A stretch of 64,000 nt of DNA, taken from contig CAVKGV010000001.1 in NCBI GenBank assembly GCA_963656065.1, forward strand, positions 1-64,000, in the 5' to 3' direction. This document shows, one piece after another, positions 16,520-24,600 of the stretch; the first letter of the stretch is position 1; the number at the start of each line of letters is the position of its first letter. Both the position numbers and the translations under genes were made by a program. The stretch is from Hallerella sp963656065. GTDB taxonomy: Bacteria; Fibrobacterota; Fibrobacteria; Fibrobacterales; Fibrobacteraceae. The notes under the pieces were generated by a model that did no database searches, was not told the DNA's origin, and worked only from the letters and a program-made list of their open reading frames with translations.

Positions 16520-18133
16520 TCAATAGACCAGGCGCATCCCGTCAACAATCAGTTTCGAATCTTTCACCCCGACATAGCGGTTCCCCGCCGCGCTCGAAGC
16601 GAAAACGACCCGGATATGCGTCACCGGTTCTTCGCCGGAACCTTGGACTAGACCGTTGTTTATCGCCCGTTCGTTCGTTGACTGCAAAGCCGTCGTGAAC
16701 GTGGAAGAGTTCTCGATGGCGGAACCCGAAAGCGGCATTCCATACTGAAGCTTCATCCTTACCGTGCGAAATCCCTGGGCATCCGGCGAAGAAATTTCCA
16801 CGACGTCGGGATTCGGGCGTCCGGAATTGTCGGACGTGGAAGAACGGTACCAGGCGGAAGCGACCAATTTGTTTTCATCGGTTTTCGTCCGGTTGATGTT
16901 CTTGTCACCCGTCCGGTTTTCGAGCAGTATATACATATCGCAGCTGTCGTTGTTCTGCCCATTGTATTGGAAAATCACTTCAAAAAACCGGGGACGCGCA
17001 CGGAAAGGCTTCCCGAAATCCAAAAGTTCGTTGCCATCCGGCCACGTCGATGATTTCGCCATGCTGAGCGTGCCCACTCCGTTCGGGTTGAAATCCGCCG
17101 TGTAAAGGCTTCCGCTGGCAATTTTTCCCAGCGCGCTTCCTGTCGTGATTTCCGCACCGATTGTCGAACCGGACGAATATTTTTTCGTGGTCGTCAAAAT
17201 CGTATTGGCATCGCCCCAAACCGAATCCGGCAGCGGGTCGTTGTCTTTCCAGGCGTCCAGTCCGCTGTTCGGCAGCTGATACCCGGCCCGAACTTCATAG
17301 ACGCTCGTTCGTTCCGAACTGTCTTTTACCGTAATCCACATGCCCGCCGAAAGGTCGAGCTTTTCGCCGACTTCCACGCCGTCGCTAAAGGCTCCATCGG
17401 AAAGAGCAATGCCCGAGAGTTCCAGGTTTGACAGATCCGCAAGAAACGGAAGCGTATCCAAATGGATGATGTTCGATTCCGAATCAACCGAAGCGTCCAT
17501 CCCTGCGATTCGCATCGAAAGAATTTTCGGGGCGTCGGCAGTCTGCCCGCTTTCCGCCGAACTGCTGGAAGCGGTGACGGACGAACTGCTAGACACCACA
17601 CCAGACGAGCTGCTGGAACTCTTGGCAGAAGAAGACGAAGATTGCGCGTTTCCTTCGCTAGACACCGCCGGTTCCACGCCGGGAACCTTGAATGTCCACT
17701 GCCAGATGGAAGGCTTCCCACTTTCGGAAACCACTACGACATAAACGATCAGGCTGGCCGGAATGCGCAAACGGTCTCCCTTCCGGATAGGCTCCTTCCC
17801 GTACACGACAGACTGCGCAAGGGAATCGAGCGATGCGGAATCCGAAGGAAAATCCTTAAACTTGCTTTCGACCAGATGCAGCGATGCAAAGTGGCTGATG
17901 TCGATATCTTCGACCGTTACGGAATCCCAGGTTTCGAGCGAATCCGGCGGCGGCAGTAGCCTAAAAACCAGCCTGTGTTCGTCGGAATAGAGCACCGGAG
18001 CGCCATCCTGTTCAACCAGCTCGATTTTCCCGAGCGAGCGGTAGTCCGAAGTCCCGAACGTATCATAATCCGCGGTACAGCCGAAAAAAGCCGAAGCGAT
18101 AAAAAAGAAAAGGGAGAGGGAGAACTTTTTCAC
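16520..18133 (-). CDS. PCMD-type lipoprotein with serine-rich linker
   Basis: 537 residues. Lipoprotein signal ending FFGC; N-terminal domain to about residue 145; a serine-rich linker at about 150-190 with SSSSS runs typical of Fibrobacter secreted proteins; then a beta-rich domain and a C-terminal domain resembling the PCMD (putative carbohydrate metabolism) family, with SALGKIASGSLYTADFNPNG and a terminal jelly-roll region (FFEVIFQYN, IRVVFASSAAGNRYVG). GTG start after a strong AGGAGG at 7-nt spacing. It is a paralogue of the gene just upstream (both share the VFASSA block and the same architecture), in one operon with a barrel protein. Probable glycan-binding surface protein. Confidence 0.75.
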   Translation of the reverse strand: MKKFSLSLFFFIASAFFGCTADYDTFGTSDYRSLGKIELVEQDGAPVLYSDEHRLVFRLLPPPDSLETWDSVTVEDIDISHFASLHLVESKFKDFPSDSASLDSLAQSVVYGKEPIRKGDRLRIPASLIVYVVVVSESGKPSIWQWTFKVPGVEPAVSSEGNAQSSSSSAKSSSSSSGVVSSSSSVTASSSSAESGQTADAPKILSMRIAGMDASVDSESNIIHLDTLPFLADLSNLELSGIALSDGAFSDGVEVGEKLDLSAGMWITVKDSSERTSVYEVRAGYQLPNSGLDAWKDNDPLPDSVWGDANTILTTTKKYSSGSTIGAEITTGSALGKIASGSLYTADFNPNGVGTLSMAKSSTWPDGNELLDFGKPFRARPRFFEVIFQYNGQNNDSCDMYILLENRTGDKNINRTKTDENKLVASAWYRSSTSDNSGRPNPDVVEISSPDAQGFRTVRMKLQYGMPLSGSAIENSSTFTTALQSTNERAINNGLVQGSGEEPVTHIRVVFASSAAGNRYVGVKDSKLIVDGMRLVY

Positions 18134-18143
18134 GGGAATCCTC

Positions 18144-19643
18144 CTAGTAAATCAACCTGAAATTTTTAATTGAAAGCGAAGAACCTTCCCCGCCGCGATA
18201 ATTTTTCGCCTTTACCGCCGCCGTTCCACCGGCGACAACATGGGCGTAAGCCGACGAAGCGAACAGGACGCGGATACTTGCCACATCTTCCTCTCCCGTT
18301 CCAAGCGAAACATCCGAAAGTCCCGCATAGCCTCCCGATAGAAGTCCGTCCGGATCCGCCCCGTAAGAAAGCGCGACGGTTTTTGTCGTCCACGCCACCG
18401 TAGCCGAGTCGGAAACCATCCCCACGGCGACAGCCTTGCCGCCAGCGTCTAGCAAAACGACATAGGCGAGGCTCTTCTGGGGAAAATTCTCGTTGCTGTT
18501 CGCCACGTGACTGTAGGCATAGGAAAGTTCGAACGCGGAAGGCCTTCCCGTAAAGAGCTTTCCGAAAGCCATGTCGAGAGAAATGTCCGAAGTATCGGTC
18601 GAAGGCGTTCCTTTCACATAGGAGCGGTCATAAATATCGCGGGCGTCCTTTCCCGAATAACTTCCGGTGAAATAAAAACCCGAGGCGATTTTCCATCCGC
18701 CGGTAATCGCCCCCCATGCGCAGGCGACCTCTTTCGTGGAAATTTCCAGGAACGAATCTTTTTCAACCAGGTTCTCCGAAGACGTGAATGTATATGTTCC
18801 GAGGACCGTAGCGATTCCGTCCGTTCCCATCGCATCGCTTGTCGTTGCCCAGAAGGATGTGTCCCGGGCGTTAAAATCCGAACCCGGAAGCTGCGAACCG
18901 GCGATTACTTTGTACGCAATTTCGTTTCCCGCTGAATCGAGAAGCGTCATTTCGGTTTCGCGACGCAAGTCAACCAGAGAATCCATCGGAAACAGTCTGA
19001 CACGCGAAAGGTCCGACGGATAAGGCAATTCCACGTAGATTCTTTTCCCGGAAACGGATATCGTCCCGTTTTCGAAAGAAAGTTCCGAGAGCCGGGAGCA
19101 AGCGGCAGACGAACTTGAAGATTCCGCTGCGGACGAACTTTCCACTTCAAAACTTTCCGACGACGAAGAACTTTCCGAAATCCCTGGCGACGAAGACGAT
19201 TCCGCATGAGAAGAGCTCAAAAAAGAGCTCGAAGAAGATGCCGGAAATTCCCAGGCGACGCGCCACACCGCCACGATGCAGTTCAAGGAATCCAGGACGG
19301 CGAAGGAAAAGTCTGCCGTATCCCGAATCGAGATGACCGTTCCCGCAACGAGTTCCGCGCCGAGTTCCGGGCTTATCGGGTCCGGGTCCACCGCGAGAAA
19401 AAGCCGCGCCCCGCCGGACGTTTCCGCCTTTTCGACAACCAGGGAATCCGTCCAAGCCTTATCAGGCGCAATCCGGATGACATGCCCCGAAGAATCGACA
19501 GATTCCTCGTGGAAGCCCGCAAAATCAATCTGCAAAAACGCCGGGCGGACAGGCTCCGGTTCCCGGGCGTCATCGACACAAGCGACAAAAATCGTCGCGC
19601 AAAAAAACAGAAGCAGGCAAATTCTTTTCGTCATATTTTTCAA
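18144..19643 (-). CDS. PCMD-type lipoprotein with serine-rich linker (paralogue)
   Basis: 499 residues with a lipoprotein signal ending FVAC. Order of parts: N-terminal domain, serine-rich linker about 140-180, an SGKRIYVELPYP strand region, SQLPGSDFNARDTSFWATTS, and a C-terminal PCMD-like domain (ITGGWKIASGFYFTGSYSG, IRVLFASSAYAHVV). The reading begins at TTG 19643, preceded by AAGGA at suitable spacing; an ATG three codons in (19634) is the alternative. It lies 9 bp after the barrel gene and 10 bp before its paralogue, so all three are probably one transcript. Function inferred only from family and location: outer-surface carbohydrate handling. Confidence 0.72.
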   Translation of the reverse strand: MKNMTKRICLLLFFCATIFVACVDDAREPEPVRPAFLQIDFAGFHEESVDSSGHVIRIAPDKAWTDSLVVEKAETSGGARLFLAVDPDPISPELGAELVAGTVISIRDTADFSFAVLDSLNCIVAVWRVAWEFPASSSSSFLSSSHAESSSSPGISESSSSSESFEVESSSAAESSSSSAACSRLSELSFENGTISVSGKRIYVELPYPSDLSRVRLFPMDSLVDLRRETEMTLLDSAGNEIAYKVIAGSQLPGSDFNARDTSFWATTSDAMGTDGIATVLGTYTFTSSENLVEKDSFLEISTKEVACAWGAITGGWKIASGFYFTGSYSGKDARDIYDRSYVKGTPSTDTSDISLDMAFGKLFTGRPSAFELSYAYSHVANSNENFPQKSLAYVVLLDAGGKAVAVGMVSDSATVAWTTKTVALSYGADPDGLLSGGYAGLSDVSLGTGEEDVASIRVLFASSAYAHVVAGGTAAVKAKNYRGGEGSSLSIKNFRLIY

Positions 19644-19652
19644 GCCCCATCC

Positions 19653-20462
19653 TTAGAAAAAATAGACCAACGAAAAATTGAGCGCGAGCAGGTTAATCGT
19701 AAAATTCACGATGCTATACGTAAACTCGCTGCGCCGTTCCCCGTTTTCCTCGATTTCCATCACCGTCGAACTCAACCCCAAAAGCCCGACCGACGTTTCA
19801 AATGCCAAACGATCGAGCACCATGATGCTCAGCCCGGGATTGATCCCGAATTCAAAAGTCCAGCCGCGCGTCCGCGTTTTCGAAAGATCTTCACCGTCGT
19901 CCGACTGGGAAATCCCGTAGGAATACTCGACCGAGACGGAAGTCTCGTTGAAAAAATAGACCGACTTGGAATCGAAAACCTTGAGATAGTTCTTTAAGAA
20001 CGGTTGCACGAAAAAACCGTTTTTCAAATATTTCCTGTGTTCCGAAATGTCCGCCAGGTCCTCGAGAATCGAATAATCGATATCGAGCTTTGTCCGGGAA
20101 TATCCCGCCCGCGTACCGAGCGCCATCGCATCGCGGATAAAATAAGCGCCGAATCCCTTGACCGTAAAAGTATAGCCGTCCGCCTTGTAGAGGTCGCCAA
20201 TCAGAATGTTCAGAGTTTCCTTGTCCGTATTTCCCTGCAAGAGGAAAAGCGTCGCTCCGGCGAGAAAATTTCCTTTCTGGATCGCCTCGTCCTTTTCGAC
20301 GGGAAAGAGCCCGCCCAGGAGGCCGCCTTTCTTCTCGGCGCGTTTTTCCGGAGAGGTCTTCTCCGAATCGTCCGCGTTTTTGTCAAGCGAAGGCGTCGCA
20401 TCCGCAAGCGTTTGCGAAAAAAACAGGAAAAGAAGAAGAACGAGCATCTTGGAAAATTTCAT
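19653..20462 (-). CDS. Putative outer-membrane beta-barrel protein
   Basis: 269 residues with a signal peptide (MKFSKMLVLLLFLFFSQTLA). After a charged linker (to about 50) come alternating amphipathic strands rich in Gly, Tyr and Phe, e.g. YTFTVKGFGAYFIRDAMALG and SVYFFNETSVSVEYSYG, and it ends in an aromatic LNFSLVYFF, the usual barrel C-terminus. No enzymatic motif. The ATG at 20462 is preferred over a TTG two codons upstream because a TATATTTTG promoter element ends 3 bp before it. It leads the operon with the two PCMD lipoproteins and could be their outer-membrane partner. Confidence 0.7.
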   Translation of the reverse strand: MKFSKMLVLLLFLFFSQTLADATPSLDKNADDSEKTSPEKRAEKKGGLLGGLFPVEKDEAIQKGNFLAGATLFLLQGNTDKETLNILIGDLYKADGYTFTVKGFGAYFIRDAMALGTRAGYSRTKLDIDYSILEDLADISEHRKYLKNGFFVQPFLKNYLKVFDSKSVYFFNETSVSVEYSYGISQSDDGEDLSKTRTRGWTFEFGINPGLSIMVLDRLAFETSVGLLGLSSTVMEIEENGERRSEFTYSIVNFTINLLALNFSLVYFF

Positions 20463-20465
20463 ACG

Positions 20466-20474
20466 CAAAATATA
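20466..20474 (-). promoter_or_regulatory. TATATTTTG -7 element, leaderless start
   Basis: TATATTTTG on the minus strand ends 3 bp before the ATG at 20462. It matches the Bacteroidetes-type TAnnTTTG element and implies a transcript starting at or near the start codon. Confidence 0.55.
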
Positions 20475-20509
20475 AAAAAGAACAAAGTAATTTTTGCCGA
20501 ACGAGGGAG

Positions 20510-20640
20510 TTTCCCCGTTTCGCGGGGCCGGACCGTCGCGTTATAAAATCACCGCGTGCCGCGCCGATTTTTCCGTTCAGCCAGTCGCGATAAAGCCGAA
20601 AGGGCGACTGTCCGAACCCGTTCGGGCTTCCGTTCCTAAC
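20510..20640. other. Intergenic stretch with potential RNA structure
   Basis: No gene is visible between 20463 and 20716. The stretch can fold: a 7-bp stem CAGTCGC/GCGACTG with a 15-base loop (about 20579-20607), CCGAA/TTCGG with a 4-base loop right after it, and CCCCG/CGGGG near 20517. It could be an untranslated RNA or an attenuator; no known RNA family is recognised. Confidence 0.25.
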
Positions 20641-20662
20641 TCGAAAATTCAAAAGAAAACGA

Positions 20663-20695
20663 AAACCTCCCGCAGGCTTTGCCTGCGGGAGGTTT
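20663..20695 (-). terminator. Rho-independent terminator of the GH94 gene
   Basis: A perfect 15-bp stem (AAACCTCCCGCAGGC and its complement) with a 3-base loop, followed on the minus strand by TTTTCGTTTTC, 22 bp past the phosphorylase stop codon. Confidence 0.9.
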
Positions 20696-20716
20696 CCTTT
20701 CAGAACGGAAATGGAA

Positions 20717-23218
20717 TTATCCGAGGGTCACTTCGACCTTGTGCGTCCCCTTCGTGAAAATCGGGGCGACGTTCGAATCGATTTCCTTGCCATCGACGAC
20801 CATCTTCGCGACGCCCTTGCACACGTGCTTCGGGTTCTTCACGGAGATTTCGTAAGTCGCGCCGCGGAACTTGCGGACCGCGTCAAAACCGTCCCACTTA
20901 GACGGAATGCACGGATCTATCACCAGCCCGCTGTAGCTCGCGCGGATACCCAGGATATACTGCGTCGCCGCCTGATAAGTCCAGGTCGAAGTTCCCGACA
21001 GCCACGCGTTGCGGCCAAGGCCGAACTGCTTGTGTTCGTTGCCGAGAATGTTCTGCGGATAGCAATACGGTTCGGATTCGAAGATGTCGAGAATATCGTT
21101 CTTCGCCGCCGGGTTGATCTGGCAGTAGTAATTGTAGGCGTTGTCGCCGCGACCGAGAATCGTTTCGGCAATCATCACCCACGGGTTCGTATGGAGGAAG
21201 ATTCCGCCGTTTTCCTTCGCTCCGGGAGGATACGTGGAAATGCCGCCCACGGTCGGGTCGAAGCCGCGATAGCCCGGCGTAGAGCTCTTGACACCGTATT
21301 GCGTGTTCAAAAGCTTGTTCAGGCTGTCCATGCCCTGCTTCGCATGTTCACCGCTGGCGATGCCGCCGATAATCGGCCAGGACTGTCCGTTGCAGTAGAT
21401 TTTTCCGTACTTGGCCTTGTTCGTTCCGTAGGCGTTGCCGTCCTTGTCGAACCAGCGGACCCACCACTTGCCGTCCCAGGCGCTCTCGTTGAACGCCTTC
21501 TTCACGTCTTCGTACCAGCCCTTGTACATTTCGACCGCAGCCGTATCGCCGAGATGTTCCTCGATGTCCATCATTTCAAGCAAAGCCTTCGCATAGAGAG
21601 CCGTGTTGAACGTGGATTCTGCACCGAGCGGAAGGTTCATGCAGTCGTTCCAGTCGGCAAATCCGAGGAGCGGAAGCCCGTGCTTTCCGAGGTGCGTGCG
21701 CGTAAAGTTCAGGCTGCGCTTCAGGTGTTCGAGAACCGTTCCCTTTTCGCGTTCGGAGCGTTTCTTGCCCTTCTCGTAGAACGGGATTTCTTCGTCGAGA
21801 AGATCCATCTTTCCCGTTTCCTTGAGATAGCTCGCCACGGTGAGCACGATCCAGAGATGGTCGTCGCCATACCAGTCTGCATAGAGATGGTTGCCGTCGG
21901 CATCGACCGCATTCGCCTTTTCGCGGGAATCGCCTTCGTTCGCCTCGTTTCCGGTATCTTCGGCAAGGGCGAGCGGCGCGTACTGGTGCATCGCGTTGCC
22001 TTCGGGACGCTGCACGGAAATCAGGTTTTTCGTAAGAACCAGGGCTTCTTCCGGCATGTGGCTCATCACGCCCATCAAGTCCTGCGTAGAATCGCGGTAT
22101 CCGATGCCGCGGCTCGTTCCGTAGCCCAGCTGGTAAAGCGACAGGTAACGGCTCCAGTTCTTCGTCGTGTGGCACTGGCGCGGATTGTGGACGTTCACCA
22201 TCGTGTTGAAGGACGCGTCCGGAGTCTTCACCTGGATGGTTTCGAGATACTTGTCCCAGAACGCAGCGAGTTCTTCAAACGCCTTATCGACGTTCTTCAG
22301 GTCGCGATACTTCTTGATGGACTTTGCGGCGACCTTCAGGCTCTGCTCCTGGCCGAGCTGCGTGCAAGTGCGGAATGTCTTCTTCGCACCGATCTTTCCC
22401 GCGTGGATCATCAATGCGGCGATATTGTCGCCACGGTCGCATTCGCTGTTCGACAGTTCCTTCGCGTCGAGGGAGAGCGGATGCGCCCAGGAACCCATTT
22501 CGTTTTCGCCGAGGAACACGCGGCGGTCTCCGTCAAAGCTCGAAACCTTGCCGTCCGCGGTCACGTAGTTCACCGCGTAGTCGCGCTTCATGTAAGCGTA
22601 CTGTTCGAGAACCAGGTGGCCGTCCTTTTCCGGGTGCGCCTTGAGCGTCATGGTCTGCGGAACCCAGTCCGCATTCGTCAGCTGCTTTTCGGCTTCGAAA
22701 TGGCTGAATTCGTACACGGGAACGATATCGACTTCCTTCGCGCCTCCGGCGATATTCGTCACCTGGATGTCCTGGAGAAGCGTATTCGACTTCGTCGGGA
22801 CAAAAATCGTCACCTGGACGCGGAGACCGAAAGCTTCGGCAACCCAACGGCTATAGGAAAGGCCTACGTGGCATTCCCACTTGTCAAGCTTCACGAGCGT
22901 CGGCACGTAGAACGGGGAAAAGACCTTGTATCCCTTGCCGTCCTTGACGCGGATATAAACCGTGCTCGCCTTGAAATCCGAGCAGGGCATCTGGGCGATA
23001 TACTTCGTGATACGGTTCAGCGCCGGGTCACCCTTGCAAACGAGAGTTCCTCCCGTCGTATCGACGATACCGCCAAAATCGAGCGTTCCCACGTAATTGC
23101 ACCATTTGATGGGCGTTGCAGGATTCGTCAGGACATATTCCTTGTTCGCGTCATCGAAATAGCCGTACTTGCAGGCCTTGGCCTTAGGTGCGGGCTTTTT
23201 CTTCGTGTTTGCTTTCAT
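20717..23218 (-). CDS. GH94 phosphorylase, probably cellobiose phosphorylase
   Basis: 833 residues, close to the usual length of cellobiose phosphorylases and shorter than cellodextrin phosphorylases. N-terminal beta-sandwich to about 300, then an (alpha/alpha)6 barrel with GTSRGIGYRDSTQDLMG, ADWNDCMN (Asp525, the expected general acid), PGYRGFDPTVGG, PPGAKENGGIFLHTNPW and ETILGRGDNAYNYY. Such enzymes split cellobiose with phosphate into glucose-1-phosphate and glucose inside the cell, which suits a cellulose degrader. No signal peptide; a lysine-rich N-terminus. Clear ribosome site GGAG 6 nt before ATG. Donor specificity (cellobiose versus another beta-linked disaccharide) is not provable from sequence. 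Confidence 0.88.
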   Translation of the reverse strand: MKANTKKKPAPKAKACKYGYFDDANKEYVLTNPATPIKWCNYVGTLDFGGIVDTTGGTLVCKGDPALNRITKYIAQMPCSDFKASTVYIRVKDGKGYKVFSPFYVPTLVKLDKWECHVGLSYSRWVAEAFGLRVQVTIFVPTKSNTLLQDIQVTNIAGGAKEVDIVPVYEFSHFEAEKQLTNADWVPQTMTLKAHPEKDGHLVLEQYAYMKRDYAVNYVTADGKVSSFDGDRRVFLGENEMGSWAHPLSLDAKELSNSECDRGDNIAALMIHAGKIGAKKTFRTCTQLGQEQSLKVAAKSIKKYRDLKNVDKAFEELAAFWDKYLETIQVKTPDASFNTMVNVHNPRQCHTTKNWSRYLSLYQLGYGTSRGIGYRDSTQDLMGVMSHMPEEALVLTKNLISVQRPEGNAMHQYAPLALAEDTGNEANEGDSREKANAVDADGNHLYADWYGDDHLWIVLTVASYLKETGKMDLLDEEIPFYEKGKKRSEREKGTVLEHLKRSLNFTRTHLGKHGLPLLGFADWNDCMNLPLGAESTFNTALYAKALLEMMDIEEHLGDTAAVEMYKGWYEDVKKAFNESAWDGKWWVRWFDKDGNAYGTNKAKYGKIYCNGQSWPIIGGIASGEHAKQGMDSLNKLLNTQYGVKSSTPGYRGFDPTVGGISTYPPGAKENGGIFLHTNPWVMIAETILGRGDNAYNYYCQINPAAKNDILDIFESEPYCYPQNILGNEHKQFGLGRNAWLSGTSTWTYQAATQYILGIRASYSGLVIDPCIPSKWDGFDAVRKFRGATYEISVKNPKHVCKGVAKMVVDGKEIDSNVAPIFTKGTHKVEVTLG

Positions 23219-23245
23219 TTTATCTCCGTGGATGGTTGATGAAAA

Positions 23246-23839
23246 TCACCGGTTCTTTTCAAATTGCCGAGAACCGAAATTAATGTAGAAGTAGCCGTCG
23301 AGCTTTCCCCGCTTCTGCGGATCGCGCAATATGGCGATGGCCGCCCGCGTATATTTCAGCTCGACCAGGATATGGTCGCGGCTCATGCAGTTTAAGAAGG
23401 GACCTTCGGGATAGAGCGTCGGACGAGGTTCCTCGTCTATCATCTTCTGCAACCGGGAAAGTTCCTCGTTGAGTTTTTTCTCGTGGACTTCGAGAACCCG
23501 GGCGGTATCGATCGGGTCCACCGCATACAGGAACGCATAGCCGAGAGTCCGCGGATCGTCGTTAAATCCCGTCAGATGGCGCATCACTTCGCGCCGAAGA
23601 ACTTCCTCGCCCTTTTCGAGGATCCGATAGACGGTCCGTTCCGGGCGGTTTCCGTCACGTTCTAGATGGCCTTCGATGGAACCGTTCTTTTCGAGACGCG
23701 TCAAGCGGTTGTAAATCGTCGATGTACTGATTTTCGCCCACCGATCCAGTTCGCGGTTCCTGATTTCCGTCATGATGTCATAGCCGCTCCGCTCGTGTTC
23801 CTTGATGAGCCCGAGCAAAACAAGATCGTAACGATTCAT
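23246..23839 (-). CDS. PadR-family transcriptional regulator
   Basis: 197 residues. Residues 1-80 form the PadR winged helix (LVLLGLIKEHERSGYDIM, ISTSTIYNRLTRLEKNG, GNRPERTVYRILEKGEE) and the remainder is the helical C-terminal dimerisation region. It ends 27 bp before the GH94 phosphorylase on the same strand, so it is probably co-transcribed with it and may control it. A GGAGAATC ribosome site precedes the ATG. No ligand can be named; PadR proteins usually repress their own operon until an aromatic or drug-like ligand binds, so a sugar-metabolism partner would be unusual. Confidence 0.88.
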   Translation of the reverse strand: MNRYDLVLLGLIKEHERSGYDIMTEIRNRELDRWAKISTSTIYNRLTRLEKNGSIEGHLERDGNRPERTVYRILEKGEEVLRREVMRHLTGFNDDPRTLGYAFLYAVDPIDTARVLEVHEKKLNEELSRLQKMIDEEPRPTLYPEGPFLNCMSRDHILVELKYTRAAIAILRDPQKRGKLDGYFYINFGSRQFEKNR

Positions 23840-23903
23840 TTTATGATTCTCCGATATTCCAATTTAGATTATTATCGAGCGAAAGTGCAACAGTTTTTTG
23901 CGA

Positions 23904-23923
23904 AAAAGGCAAAAAGGCCTTTT
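23904..23923 (-). terminator. Terminator at the end of the fumarase-porU operon
   Basis: AAAAGGC/GCCTTTT, a 7-bp stem with a 6-base loop, directly abuts the stop codon at 23924 and continues into T residues on the minus strand. Confidence 0.65.
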
Positions 23924-24598
23924 CTAGATTTTCATCGTCCGGTGTTCGGCGCGCAGCTTTCCCATCGGCGCAAACGAGAACATCGGAAATTCGGCGCAAA
24001 AAAACGAGAACAGCGAAACGAACGGAAAAACGACAAGCGTCCGGATTTCTGCATCCGCGCGAAAAGCGTAGCCGAAGACGCCCCCGAAAAGCAAGTGCAG
24101 GACAAGTACCGGAAGAAACACCCGGGAAAAGCTCCCGGCCACAGCGCCGGCGACAGGCGTGCCCTTCCCGAGATCGATGCCGGTAAAAATTCCCAGAGCC
24201 AAAATGCCTAAAAAATCGACGAGCAAAAAGGCGAGAAACTCGGCAAAGGGTAAATTTTCCCTAGCGGAAAGCGCCGTCCAAAAAAACGCGACGAGAAGCG
24301 CCGGCAACAGGGTTTTCAGCGTGGCAACCCGGACAAACAGGAAGCAGGCGAGAAAAACCGCCACGCTCGCCGCAAAAAAGGCAACGGCAAAATTTCCTTC
24401 ATTTAGCGCAACCGAATGTTCCAATCCCAGAATCTTGAACGCCGAATCAAGGGCGGCGGAAGCATACGAAAAAATTTCCCGAAAATCGCGCGCGAAGACG
24501 ACATAGAGCACGGCAAAGACCGCGACAAGAATCAGCCGGAAGCGGAGAAGGATTTCTCCAAGAGTACGGACAGGGGACGTTTTTTTTCTCAAATCCAT
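23924..24598 (-). CDS. Integral membrane protein of unknown function
   Basis: 224 residues with about six hydrophobic segments and a basic N-terminus (MDLRKKTSPVR), so probably an inner-membrane protein. The start at ATG 24598 is chosen because GAGG lies 5 nt upstream and it follows the porU stop by only 2 bp. No conserved catalytic residues are recognised. Its position directly behind the PorU-like sortase makes an accessory secretion role possible, but that is only positional inference. Confidence 0.7.
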   Translation of the reverse strand: MDLRKKTSPVRTLGEILLRFRLILVAVFAVLYVVFARDFREIFSYASAALDSAFKILGLEHSVALNEGNFAVAFFAASVAVFLACFLFVRVATLKTLLPALLVAFFWTALSARENLPFAEFLAFLLVDFLGILALGIFTGIDLGKGTPVAGAVAGSFSRVFLPVLVLHLLFGGVFGYAFRADAEIRTLVVFPFVSLFSFFCAEFPMFSFAPMGKLRAEHRTMKI

Positions 24599-24600
24599 GG

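Noticed and set aside
20510..20640. RNase P, SRP or tmRNA gene
   Set aside because: A segment resembling ACAGTCGC of an RNase P 5' end was noted on the minus strand, but the universally conserved core sequences of these RNAs are absent.
20711..23239. 842-codon plus-strand open frame opposite the GH94 gene
   Set aside because: It is antisense to a clear enzyme gene, has arginine/valine-rich composition typical of such shadows and no homology.
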